This document shows, piece by piece, positions 16,019 to 24,397 of a stretch of DNA of 34,476 nt. How positions within the stretch are numbered: the first letter of the stretch is position 1; each line of letters starts with the position of its first letter. The notes under the pieces were generated by a model. It searched no databases. It saw nothing but the letters and a program-made list of their open reading frames with translations, and was not told the DNA's origin. Source of the stretch: Muribaculaceae bacterium (GTDB lineage Bacteria; Bacteroidota; Bacteroidia; Bacteroidales; Muribaculaceae); NCBI GenBank assembly GCA_023664185.1, contig JAMPGA010000002.1, forward strand, positions 163,851 through 198,326. The letters are read 5' to 3'. A program made the translations under genes and the position numbers.

Positions 16019-18556
16019 ATGAAAAAAACTGTATTTCTGATCCTCTCCCTGCTGCTCGGATTTTCGGCCAAAGCACAGGACATGATCACTCCAACACAGG
16101 CATGGGATTCAATCTATCCCAGCATCGAGCGTCAGATACATGCGCCCCAGTTCCGCGACAAGGACTATCGCATCTTTGATTACGGAAAAGTCTCGAAGAC
16201 AAAAGGTTATCTCTACACAGAGCTTATCAACAAGGTGATTGACCGCTGTTCAGCTGAAGGTGGAGGCCGTGTCATCATCCCGAAGGGCACCTGGCTCACA
16301 GGCCCGATAACCCTTAAAAGCAACGTAAATCTTCATCTTGAGGAAGGCGCTACCCTGCTCTTCACTTCCGACCTCAAGGAGTATCCCCTCGTATACACCC
16401 GCTGGGAAGGCATGGACTGCTACAACTATCAGCCCATGATATATGCTTTCGAGCAGGAAAACATAGCCATAACCGGAAAGGGTACAGTTGATGGCGGTGC
16501 CAGCAACGACAACTGGTGGCGCATGTGTGGCGCTACAAAATTTGGCTATGAATTCAACACAGGCATAATCTCTCAGCGCATAGGGCGTCCCATTCTCATG
16601 GAATGGAACGAAAATGGTGTGCCACTGGAAGAGCGTAAGATGGGCGACGGCTATGGTATGCGCGTTCAGCTGGTGAACCCCGTGAAGTGTAAGAATGTAC
16701 TTATTGAGGGCGTGACTCTGCTGCGCTCACCTTTCTGGGTGATCCATCCCCTCTTCTGCGAGAACCTAACTGTTAAAGATGTGCATATTCAGAACGATGG
16801 CCCCAACGGCGATGGCTGCGACCCCGAATCGTGCAAAAATGTGCTCATCGATGGTTGTTTCTTCGACACCGGCGACGACTGCATAGCCATAAAAAGCGGC
16901 CGCAACCGTGATGGCCGACTTGCTGCCACTCCCACAGAAAATGTCATCGTGAGAAATTGCCAGATGAAAAATGGCCACGGCGGCGTAGTGGTAGGTTCTG
17001 AAATCTCAGGTGGATTCAAAAATCTCTTTGTGGAAAACTGCGTTATGGACTCACCCGAGCTGGAGCGTGTGATACGCATCAAGACCAACTCGTGCCGAGG
17101 TGGCATCATTGAGGATATCTTCGTGCGCAACGTCGAAGTGGGTCGCTGCAAGGAAGCCGTGCTCAAAATTAATCTCGTCTACGAGAAAAAAGAGCTGTGC
17201 GAGCGCGCCTATCCCCCCACAGTGCGCAACGTGATTCTTGAAAACGTCACCTGCAAGGAGTCGAAATACGGTGTGATGATGGAAGGATTCGACGACATCT
17301 GCAACATCTATAACATAGAGGTGAAAAACTGCGACTTCTCAGGCGTCAAGACCGATGGCAATTCGATCAAAGGTCTCACTCGCGACATCATTTTCGACAA
17401 CCTCACCATCAACGGCAAGCCCTGCCTGGAGGGACAGCCCATGTCGATGCGCATGAGTCTTTCCGAGCTCAAGCGTTGGCCCCTGTCATGGCAGGCCGAC
17501 CACAGCAAACGCCCCAAATGGAGCTATTCTGTGGGCGTTGATATGGAGGCTCTGATGGCTGTGGCTCGCAAACACAATCACGATGCCATCCGCGACTATG
17601 CCATATCTTATCTCGACACTCTGGTGACTCCCGAAGGTGAGATTCTCACCTACAAAGCAGCCGACTATAAGCTCGACGATGTGAAAAACGGCACTCTTCT
17701 GCTCGAGGCTTACGAGCTGAATCAGGATCCCCGCCTGCTCACTGCCGCATCCGCCCTTTACAATCAGCTCACCACCCAACCCAAGACCAAGGACGGCGGT
17801 TACTGGCACAAGCGCATCTATCCCAATCAGATGTGGCTCGACGGTCTGTATATGGCTCAGCCCTTCCTGACAGCCTATGCCAACAAGCATCTCGAAGGAA
17901 AAGCGCGCCAGGAGGCTTTCGATGAGGTGGCCCACCAGTTTCTGACAGTGGCCAAACACACCTACGATCCCGCCACCGGTCTATATCGCCACGCTTGGAA
18001 CGAAACCAAAGATATGTTTTGGGCTAACAAGGAAAACGGCCAGTCACAGCACTGCTGGGGTAGAGCACAGGGATGGTTTTTCTGGGCTCTCACCGATGTG
18101 CTCGAAAAATTCCCGACAGACCATCCCAAACGTCCTGAGCTTGTAGCTCTCCTGACATCAATAGCAGATGGCATCGTGAAATATCAGGATCCCCAGACAG
18201 GCGTATGGTATCAGGTAATCGACGAGAGTGGACGCGACAAAAACTACCGTGAGTCGACCGCCTCGGCCATGTTCTGCTACAATCTTCTCCGTGCCGTGCG
18301 CTTAGGTCTCCTCCCCGACTCTTATAAGGAAGCCGGTGTGAAGGCTTACAACGGCATACTGAAAAACTTTATCACAACAAACACCGATGGCACAGTGACA
18401 CTGACCGACTGCTGCGCAGTGGCCGGCCTGGGTGGCGGCTCGTCGGAGCGCCGCAACGGATCGTTTGAATACTACATTTCCGAGCCCAAACGCCCCAATG
18501 ACGCTAAAGGTGTAGGCCCCTTCATCCTCGCCTCGCTCGAGATGGAGGAGATGTAA
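16019..18556 (+). CDS. GH28-GH105 pectin-degrading fusion enzyme
   Basis: This 845-residue two-domain enzyme starts with a signal peptide (MKKTVFLILSLLLGFSAKAQ), so it acts in the periplasm or outside. Residues about 45-480 form a GH28 beta-helix of the polygalacturonase family. It has the four family motifs: NGD (263-265), GDD (285-287), GHG (319-321) and RIK (353-355). Residues about 505-845 form a GH105 domain of the YteR-type unsaturated rhamnogalacturonyl hydrolases (MWLDGLYMAQP, CWGRAQGW). The two parts would cut a pectin backbone and remove unsaturated galacturonyl ends made by lyases. I chose this start because the signal peptide begins here and a -7 box lies between it and the upstream ATG at 15923. 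In the GH105 part the HAW motif is followed by Asn, where many relatives have Asp. Confidence 0.93.
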   Translation: MKKTVFLILSLLLGFSAKAQDMITPTQAWDSIYPSIERQIHAPQFRDKDYRIFDYGKVSKTKGYLYTELINKVIDRCSAEGGGRVIIPKGTWLTGPITLKSNVNLHLEEGATLLFTSDLKEYPLVYTRWEGMDCYNYQPMIYAFEQENIAITGKGTVDGGASNDNWWRMCGATKFGYEFNTGIISQRIGRPILMEWNENGVPLEERKMGDGYGMRVQLVNPVKCKNVLIEGVTLLRSPFWVIHPLFCENLTVKDVHIQNDGPNGDGCDPESCKNVLIDGCFFDTGDDCIAIKSGRNRDGRLAATPTENVIVRNCQMKNGHGGVVVGSEISGGFKNLFVENCVMDSPELERVIRIKTNSCRGGIIEDIFVRNVEVGRCKEAVLKINLVYEKKELCERAYPPTVRNVILENVTCKESKYGVMMEGFDDICNIYNIEVKNCDFSGVKTDGNSIKGLTRDIIFDNLTINGKPCLEGQPMSMRMSLSELKRWPLSWQADHSKRPKWSYSVGVDMEALMAVARKHNHDAIRDYAISYLDTLVTPEGEILTYKAADYKLDDVKNGTLLLEAYELNQDPRLLTAASALYNQLTTQPKTKDGGYWHKRIYPNQMWLDGLYMAQPFLTAYANKHLEGKARQEAFDEVAHQFLTVAKHTYDPATGLYRHAWNETKDMFWANKENGQSQHCWGRAQGWFFWALTDVLEKFPTDHPKRPELVALLTSIADGIVKYQDPQTGVWYQVIDESGRDKNYRESTASAMFCYNLLRAVRLGLLPDSYKEAGVKAYNGILKNFITTNTDGTVTLTDCCAVAGLGGGSSERRNGSFEYYISEPKRPNDAKGVGPFILASLEMEEM

Positions 18557-18583
18557 TTGAGCATCCTACAGGTAGATCTTTAA

Positions 18584-18621
18584 CAGAGCCACACTTCAAA
18601 ATAGTGTGGCTCTGATTTTTT
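18584..18621 (+). terminator. Terminator of the pectinase gene
   Basis: A perfect 12-bp stem (18584-18595 with 18603-18614) is followed by a T run (18616-18621). It lies 27 nt after the pectinase stop codon. Confidence 0.92.
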
Positions 18622-18645
18622 CCCATCTTTGAAGCAGGTGGCGAA

Positions 18646-19062
18646 GTGAGCCTTTACTGCCTTGTCGTTCCTTACACCCCAGTTATGAAAAGAATCCTGG
18701 CCATAGACTATATCCAGGGGCTCTTTGCCAGCGCCACAGATGAGGATCACACGGAAAAGACTATTGATGCCATCACCGAGATGCTGCGTCAGCGCCACAA
18801 AATTAAGTATGGCGAGGACAACGACTTCGAGATACGCTCGCAGCAGAAGCTGAGAGAGATGATGAACTCTACATCCGATATGATAGGTATAATATTAGGT
18901 CCTGGCTTGTCACCGTCATAGCCCACTGTCCCGTCTATATCCAACTCTACTCGGTGGCACTGTCGTTTGCAGTGTGCACCATCACAGGTATCTTCTTCGG
19001 GTGGTATCCCGCCAAGAAGGCATCGTCGCGCGGATCCCATCGAAGCCATACGCTACGAATGA
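18646..19062 (+). pseudogene. Decayed MacB/FtsX-type ABC permease remnant
   Basis: Pieces of the C-terminal half of a MacB-like ABC transporter permease can be read in order, but in different frames. From about 18658 one frame gives VVPYTPVMKRI, IQGLFASA, ITEMLRQRHKI and DNDFEIRSQQKLREMMNSTS, the periplasmic part before the membrane core. This jumps directly to IGIILGPGLS near 18890, so about 80 residues of core (the usual GGIGIMNIM...IGARG region) are missing. After a shift near 18910 another frame reads VTVIAHCPVYIQLYSVALSF and TGIFFGWYPAKKAS. A second shift gives the family's usual ending ADPIEAIRYE and a stop at 19060-19062. No N-terminal half is present, because a terminator precedes it. 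This is a dead fragment, not a small gene. Confidence 0.8.
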
Positions 19063-19118
19063 ACAACTTTGCAGCCGACGCCGTTAGAATATTGTAATCA
19101 AATCAAAACAATATATCT

Positions 19119-19340
19119 ATGCGTCGCTACAATTCCGAACATCACACCCTGGGTGCTGTGCTTTTGGCTCTGATAGCCGGCATGGCACTCTCGGCTTGTT
19201 CCAGCTGGTGGATAGGCTCGGGAGGCTGGGGCGTGTCTGAGACTCTCCCGGGCGGTCTTAACGTGGGTATCAACGGACCGTTTCCAGGACAAGGCACTCC
19301 ACCGCCACCTCCTCCGCCACGTGTTCCCTATCCCTACTGA
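19119..19340 (+). CDS. Small proline-rich lipoprotein, function unknown
   Basis: The 73-residue product has a lipoprotein signal with lipobox LSAC (Cys27). The short mature part reads SSWWIGSGGWGVSETLPGG and then a proline-rich tail with seven prolines in a row and PYPY at the end. The lipid anchor plus a Trp/Gly/Pro-rich tail suggests a small envelope protein. It resembles other short Bacteroidales lipoproteins in style, but I cannot name a family. It follows the permease remnant by 56 nt and precedes cdsA by 70 nt. Support comes from the lipobox and intact frame only. Confidence 0.65.
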   Translation: MRRYNSEHHTLGAVLLALIAGMALSACSSWWIGSGGWGVSETLPGGLNVGINGPFPGQGTPPPPPPPRVPYPY

Positions 19341-19341
19341 C

Positions 19342-19401
19342 ATATTTTTCGCGAGCCTATAGCTATGTTCTGAGAAAAATAATTAAATTTGCGAAAAATA
19401 T
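19342..19401 (+). promoter_or_regulatory. cdsA promoter region with 11-bp inverted repeat
   Basis: TAAATTTG (19384-19391) matches the -7 element and lies 19 nt before the cdsA ATG. ATATTTTTCGC (19342-19352) and its exact reverse complement GCGAAAAATAT (19391-19401) flank this region. The -33 box is not clear. The repeat could be a binding site or chance in AT-rich DNA. Confidence 0.45.
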
Positions 19402-19410
19402 TTCGTACAG

Positions 19411-20262
19411 ATGAAAAATCTCATCACTCGCGCCCTCTCGGGTGCCGTATATGTGGCTCTTATCTGCGCTGCCGTTCTGCTGGGCGGATGGTTGTTCATT
19501 GGCCTTTTCGCACTGTTTTCTGTGCTTGCTCTCAACGAGTTCTATCACCTCAGCAATGCCACTACAGGAGGAGAGAATACCACTACACTGATTATCGACC
19601 TCATCGGAGGCCTTCTATTGACCATAGGGTTAGGGTGTCTGTGTGTGTCGCGCGCCACATTCTTCATCGGGTGCATCCTGTGCGCGACCTATCTGCTATA
19701 TCTCATAGTCAGACTTGTGAGTCAAATTTATATCCACGAGGCTTCCCCACTCAACAACTTGGCCTATTCCTATATGGGACAGATCTACATAGCTCTGCCG
19801 CTTGGACTGATGTCGATATACTACACCTTCCCCGGGGGTACTCATCTGCTTCTGGCTATGTTCATAATGATTTGGCTGTCAGATACCGGCGCTTACCTTG
19901 TGGGCTCGGCCATAGGTCGGCACAAACTCATTCCGCGCATCTCTCCGGGCAAGACCTGGGAAGGCTGTGTGGGTGGTGTATTGTTTGCCATCGGCTCGGC
20001 ATTCGTGTTCAGGTACTGTTTCCCCGACTACTACGACACAATTCCTCTGGTGTTTCTCTGCGGGATGGGACTTATTGTGGCTATCTTCGCCACCTGGGGC
20101 GACCTTGTGGAGAGTCTCCTGAAACGCACACTCGGTGTGAAGGATTCAGGCAACATCATGCCCGGCCATGGCGGTATTCTCGACCGCATTGACTCGCTTC
20201 TGCTGGTCATACCGGCATCGCTGCTCTATCTCAGCATAGTCAGCATATTCATAATGCTGTAA
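19411..20262 (+). CDS. cdsA: Phosphatidate cytidylyltransferase
   Basis: This 283-residue inner-membrane enzyme makes CDP-diacylglycerol from CTP and phosphatidic acid, the branch point of phospholipid synthesis. Many hydrophobic helices cover the first 200 residues. The family signature is complete near the C-terminus (about 230-260): SLLKRTLGVKDSG followed by MPGHGGILDRIDS, with the metal-binding Asp residues in place. Length is normal. An overlapping longer frame starting at 19389 on the same strand is a shadow. Confidence 0.97.
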   Translation: MKNLITRALSGAVYVALICAAVLLGGWLFIGLFALFSVLALNEFYHLSNATTGGENTTTLIIDLIGGLLLTIGLGCLCVSRATFFIGCILCATYLLYLIVRLVSQIYIHEASPLNNLAYSYMGQIYIALPLGLMSIYYTFPGGTHLLLAMFIMIWLSDTGAYLVGSAIGRHKLIPRISPGKTWEGCVGGVLFAIGSAFVFRYCFPDYYDTIPLVFLCGMGLIVAIFATWGDLVESLLKRTLGVKDSGNIMPGHGGILDRIDSLLLVIPASLLYLSIVSIFIML

Positions 20263-20330
20263 GGGATCGTCATCCCCCTCCTCTACCTGACATTACAATA
20301 CTTTATCATACTTACTTTAACTCCAACAGA

Positions 20331-21758
20331 ATGAAAAAACTATTCTTTATTGCGGCCGGGGCGCTGGTGGCTCTTACGGGTTGCAAAGGCTCGGACAAGA
20401 CCGCCACAGAGCCCACTGAAGACGATGTGATACTCCACGCATGGTCGTGGAGCTTCGACACCATAGCCGCAAACATGAAGGATATTGCCGAGGCCGGATA
20501 TGCATATGTCCAAACCTCACCGGCCAACACCTGCTATGTTGGCGAGGAAGGGGGCAAAGCCCTGTTCTCGCAACCTGGTGACTCTGTGACAGGCAAATGG
20601 TATTACTACTATCAGCCCACCGACTGGAAGATAGGCAACTATCTGCTGGGCTCACGCGATCAGTTTAAGGCCATGATGGACTCTGCAGCCAAATATGGTG
20701 TAAAGGTGATCGTGGATGTGCTCCCCAACCATACCGCCGTAGACCACACCGCCGTACTCCCCGATCTGGATGCTGCCGTGGGTGGACATGAGAAACTTTT
20801 TCACGCCAACGGCTTTAACGATATCATCGACTATAACGACCGCTATCAGTGTACTACCGGCAAGATGGGAGGACTGCCCGACGTGAACACCGAGAATCCT
20901 GATTTCCAGAAATACTATATGGCCTATGTCAACGACCTCATCAGCCTCGGTGTGAAGGGCTTCCGCTATGATACAGCTAAGCATATAGGCCTCCCCTCCG
21001 ATCCACTCGACTCGCTGGCCACACGCAACAACTTCTGGCCCGTGGTGCTGGGACAGGAGTCGGTTGACGGTGTGAGTCTGGCAGTACCCGGCGACTCGCT
21101 CTTCATTTACGGCGAAGTGCTCCAGGACAAGAATGTAAAGGAGGACGAATATGCCGAGCTCATGCGTGTCACAGCCAGCTCGTATGGCCATACACTACGC
21201 ACTGTGTTGGAGAAAGGCGATTTCGGAGCCGACTCCCTGCTGACATGGCACCACAAAGCCACCCCCGACCGCCTTGTCACCTGGGTTGAGAGCCACGATA
21301 CATATGCCAACGAGCATGAGTCGGCCGACCTGACCGACGAGCAGGTGCGCATGGGTTGGGTGTTCCTGGCGTCGCGCCAGCACGGCACTCCTCTCTTCTT
21401 CAGTCGTCCTGCAGGTAGCACCCGCCAGAACTACTGGGGCAACAATCTCACCGGTGCACGCGGCAATGATGAGTTCAAGAATCCGCAGGTGGTAGCCGCC
21501 AATAACTTCCGACGTGCCATGCACGGACAACCCGAAAACATTGTGGCTGCCAACAATGGCTCAGTCGTGGGCGTGGAGCGCGGCAATGCCGGAGAGTCGC
21601 TCATCAACTTAAGCCAGGAGACCCAAAATGTGGATATGCCCACATCGCTCCCCACAGGCACTTATACCGACAAGGTGAGCGGAACAGAGTTCAAGGTGGC
21701 CGACGGCAAGCTGACCGGCACCCTTGCTCCTCTCACTTCCTACATCCTCTATAGGTAA
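20331..21758 (+). CDS. GH13 alpha-amylase lipoprotein
   Basis: This 475-residue GH13 alpha-amylase has a lipobox (LTGC, Cys18), so it should be membrane-anchored, probably exposed to the periplasm or surface. The barrel shows the GH13 conserved regions: region I DVLPNHT (129-135), region II GFRYDTAKH with nucleophile Asp214, region III IYGEVLQD with acid/base Glu262, and region IV ESHD with Asp323. A short C-terminal beta domain ends the protein. It hydrolyses alpha-1,4-glucan such as starch. It lies 68 nt after cdsA and has no Sus genes next to it, so it is probably a stand-alone starch enzyme. Confidence 0.94.
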   Translation: MKKLFFIAAGALVALTGCKGSDKTATEPTEDDVILHAWSWSFDTIAANMKDIAEAGYAYVQTSPANTCYVGEEGGKALFSQPGDSVTGKWYYYYQPTDWKIGNYLLGSRDQFKAMMDSAAKYGVKVIVDVLPNHTAVDHTAVLPDLDAAVGGHEKLFHANGFNDIIDYNDRYQCTTGKMGGLPDVNTENPDFQKYYMAYVNDLISLGVKGFRYDTAKHIGLPSDPLDSLATRNNFWPVVLGQESVDGVSLAVPGDSLFIYGEVLQDKNVKEDEYAELMRVTASSYGHTLRTVLEKGDFGADSLLTWHHKATPDRLVTWVESHDTYANEHESADLTDEQVRMGWVFLASRQHGTPLFFSRPAGSTRQNYWGNNLTGARGNDEFKNPQVVAANNFRRAMHGQPENIVAANNGSVVGVERGNAGESLINLSQETQNVDMPTSLPTGTYTDKVSGTEFKVADGKLTGTLAPLTSYILYR

Positions 21759-21779
21759 GCATCCGAAAACATTCCACTC

Positions 21780-21823
21780 AGCCCGCGTGTTAAGGTAATA
21801 TAATTACACTTCTCACGCGGGCT
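21780..21823 (+). terminator. Long hairpin between amylase and transporter genes
   Basis: A 10-bp perfect outer stem (21780-21789 with 21814-21823) encloses an inner 5-bp stem (21795-21799 with 21803-21807). It is followed by GTTGTTATGG, so the T run is weak. The hairpin ends 6 nt before the transporter ATG. It may terminate the amylase transcript, or hide the start of the transporter in read-through RNA. Confidence 0.55.
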
Positions 21824-21829
21824 GTTGTT

Positions 21830-23530
21830 ATGGAATCATTCATCGATATACTCAGGTCTTATCCTGTACTTGCACTTTTTCTCACCATCGGGTTGGGCTT
21901 TCTGCTTGGGCGCCTGCGCATAGGGTCGTTCAAGCTGGGAAGTGTGACAGCCGTTCTGCTTATCGGTGTCGTAGTTGGTCAGACCGGCATCAAGCTTTCC
22001 GGCCCAATCAAGATGGTGTTTTTCATGATGTTCCTGTTCTCCATAGGCTATAGCGTGGGGCCAGGGTTCTTCAGATCGCTACGCGGGTCGGGACTGCGTC
22101 AGGTGATATTCGCTGTGATTCTAAGCACCAGTTGCTTTGCTGTGACGCTGGCCATTTCATATCTATTCGGTTATTCCAAAGGTGAGACCGTCGGGCTGTT
22201 TTCGGGAGCTCAGACATGCTCTGCGCTGCTGGGTGTGGGAGGAGAGGCCATTTCCAAACTCCCTATAGCCGATGCCCTGAAGGAGCGTGAACTTTTCATT
22301 ATACCCGTTTGCTACGCCGTGACATATATTTTCGGCACGCTCGGCACAGTGATAATCCTCGGTACGCTCGGCCCAAAGCTGCTCGGAGGGATCGACAAGG
22401 TGAAACGTCTCACCGAAGAGCTGGGTAAGGAGCTCAACGACACATCGTGGCAGAAAGATCCGGCCAACATAAATGCCCGCCGCGCTGTGCCCTTCAGAGC
22501 CTACAGACTCACAGATTCTTATTTCAGCTCTCATCCTACTGTGAGGCGGACAGAGCAGTATCTCAGGGAGAATCAGCTTCCCATCTTCATAAGTCGCATA
22601 GACCGCGAGGGGCAGATAATATTACCTTCGCCGGAGATGACTCTGCATCCGGGCGATGAAATAGTTGTGAGCGGTCAGCGGCGATTTATGGTGAAGGCTG
22701 CCGATTATCTGGGACATGAGGTAGACAATCACCGTCTGCTCACCTACCCTGTGGAGAGGCTTCCTGTCACCATCACATCACGGCAATACACCGACCAAAG
22801 GCTCGAAAAAATCATCCGTGCCAACTTTATGCACGGTGTCTCGATCCGGGGCATCACACGCGCAGGCAAGGAACAGAGGGTAGCTCCCGACACCATGGTG
22901 CATAAGGGCGACATAATCACACTGCTTGGCACGAGCGACACTGTCGCGGCGGCAGGCTCAAAGCTGGGCCACATAGATCGCCCAACCAATGCGAGCGACC
23001 TGATGTTTGTAGGTCTCGCCATATTCATAGGCGGATTTCTTGGGGCTTTGAGTATCTGGATAGGTGGCATACCTTTGAGCTTCGGCACCAGTGGAGGCTC
23101 GCTGGTGGCAGGCATTGTATTCGGATGGCTACGATCGCGCCGCCCTACCTTCGGACAGATCCCCCCGGCGGCACTGTGGATCATGAACAATCTGGGACTG
23201 AATGTCTTCATAGCCGTTGTGGGCATTGAGGCGGGTCCATCGTTTGTGGCCGGACTCAAATCCGTTGGGTGGATGCTGTTTTTGGCCGGCGCCGTGGCCA
23301 CGACATTGCCGCTACTGCTGGGCTTATGGCTGGGGCACAGGGTGTTCAAGTTCAATCCGGCCATCACGCTGGGTTGTTGTGCAGGCACACGCACCTGTAC
23401 AGCTTCTCTGGGTGCTATCCAAGACTCTCTGAGCAGCACTCTCCCGGCTATGGGCTACACTGTGACCTATGCTGTCAGTAATATCCTCCTGGTTGTATGG
23501 GGACTAGTCACTGTGATGCTTGTGCCGTAG
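21830..23530 (+). CDS. AspT/AAEX-family transporter with TrkA-C domains
   Basis: This 566-residue inner-membrane protein belongs to the aspartate:alanine exchanger family (YidE/YbjL duplication type). It has two related membrane halves around a soluble centre. The first half (about 1-190) carries GAQTCSALLGVGGEA (126-140) and VTYIFGTLG. The second (about 385-566) carries the matching GTRTCTASLGA and YTVTYAVSNILL. The centre (about 215-370) looks like two TrkA-C domains (HPGDEIVVSG and HKGDIITLLG), which often bind small ligands. The substrate is not certain, as family members exchange amino acids or dicarboxylates. A long hairpin ends just before its start codon. Confidence 0.9.
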   Translation: MESFIDILRSYPVLALFLTIGLGFLLGRLRIGSFKLGSVTAVLLIGVVVGQTGIKLSGPIKMVFFMMFLFSIGYSVGPGFFRSLRGSGLRQVIFAVILSTSCFAVTLAISYLFGYSKGETVGLFSGAQTCSALLGVGGEAISKLPIADALKERELFIIPVCYAVTYIFGTLGTVIILGTLGPKLLGGIDKVKRLTEELGKELNDTSWQKDPANINARRAVPFRAYRLTDSYFSSHPTVRRTEQYLRENQLPIFISRIDREGQIILPSPEMTLHPGDEIVVSGQRRFMVKAADYLGHEVDNHRLLTYPVERLPVTITSRQYTDQRLEKIIRANFMHGVSIRGITRAGKEQRVAPDTMVHKGDIITLLGTSDTVAAAGSKLGHIDRPTNASDLMFVGLAIFIGGFLGALSIWIGGIPLSFGTSGGSLVAGIVFGWLRSRRPTFGQIPPAALWIMNNLGLNVFIAVVGIEAGPSFVAGLKSVGWMLFLAGAVATTLPLLLGLWLGHRVFKFNPAITLGCCAGTRTCTASLGAIQDSLSSTLPAMGYTVTYAVSNILLVVWGLVTVMLVP

Positions 23531-23675
23531 TATTAAACGTACTCTTAACCTTTTATAACCCATTTTAACGCATTGATTCTAAACCAACACGGCCGAACCG
23601 ATGTTTTTATGATACAAAGGCTTCTAAAAAGAGCCTGACAAACTTAAAAATCAACCGTCATAAATACTAACTGAT

Positions 23676-24254
23676 ATGGTATATACACTTCCCGAACTCC
23701 CCTACTCCAGCGAGGCTTTGGCGCCCGTCATTTCGCGCGACACCATCGAGTATCACTACGGCAAGCACGAGCGCACCTATATCGAAAACCTCAACCGCCT
23801 CATCAAGGACACAAAGTATGAGGACATGGAGCTGGAAGACATAATCCGCACAGCCGACGGAGCCATCTTCAACAATGCTTCGCAGGCTTGGAATCATATT
23901 TTCTACTTCTTCACCTTCTCGCCCGACGGCAACCACGATCCCGAAGGGAGACTGCGCCACGCCATCGACGAGCAGTTTGGAAGCCTGGAGCAATTCAAAC
24001 GCGAGTTTGAGGAGGCCGGTACTTCGATATTCGGATCCGGTTGGGTCTGGCTGTCGAAGGACAAAGACGGCAAACTCTTCATAACCAAAACCTCGAACGC
24101 GGGCAATCCTCTGACCGATGGACTCACCCCACTGCTCACATTCGATGTGTGGGAGCATGCCTATTATCTCGACTACCGCAACCGCCGAGCCGAGGCTCTG
24201 AAGGAGTGGTGGAAGATTGTAGACTGGGACATAGTATCAAGCAGATATCTCTGA
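23676..24254 (+). CDS. sodB: Iron-type superoxide dismutase
   Basis: This 192-residue Fe/Mn-family superoxide dismutase converts superoxide to peroxide and oxygen. The four metal ligands are present: His27 (EYHYGKH), His74 (QAWNH), Asp157 and His161 (FDVWEHAYYLDYRNRR). Gln70 in NNASQAWNH is in the position typical of Fe enzymes, although Bacteroides relatives can use either metal. Length is normal. No signal peptide is seen, so it is cytoplasmic. I see no full promoter in the 145 nt upstream. A terminator follows. Confidence 0.96.
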   Translation: MVYTLPELPYSSEALAPVISRDTIEYHYGKHERTYIENLNRLIKDTKYEDMELEDIIRTADGAIFNNASQAWNHIFYFFTFSPDGNHDPEGRLRHAIDEQFGSLEQFKREFEEAGTSIFGSGWVWLSKDKDGKLFITKTSNAGNPLTDGLTPLLTFDVWEHAYYLDYRNRRAEALKEWWKIVDWDIVSSRYL

Positions 24255-24325
24255 TGAAATAAGGAAATTGTTTTGTTCAACAAATATATAATACAGCACT
24301 GATAAGCATAATGTGATGAATGGAG

Positions 24326-24358
24326 AGAGAGGCAGTCGTGAGACCCCCTCTCTTTTTT
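24326..24358 (+). terminator. Terminator after sodB
   Basis: A 7-bp stem (24326-24332 with 24347-24353) has a small inner GTC/GAC stem and is followed by a T run to 24358. It lies 72 nt after the sodB stop and just before the next promoter. Confidence 0.75.
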
Positions 24359-24375
24359 ATGTTAATTTTTTTTGC

Positions 24376-24383
24376 TACTTTTG
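24376..24383 (+). promoter_or_regulatory. -7 box of the ArcD-like gene
   Basis: TACTTTTG matches TAnnTTTG. It is only 14 nt upstream of the ATG at 24398, so the leader would be about 8 nt. It also excludes the in-frame ATG at 24320 as the start. No clear -33 TTG is seen. Confidence 0.6.
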
Positions 24384-24397
24384 CAGTCGCAAAAAAA

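Noticed and set aside
18646..18921. Intact 91-residue gene
   Set aside because: The sequence matches part of a MacB-type permease that continues in other frames, so it is a remnant and not a separate small gene.
23616..23637. Terminator or regulator hairpin upstream of sodB
   Set aside because: There is only a 5-bp stem with no T run, no better than chance.
23763..23780. Unusual KHERTY in the superoxide dismutase where many have KHHQTY
   Set aside because: The changed residue is not a metal ligand and varies in Bacteroidales enzymes. All four ligands are intact.
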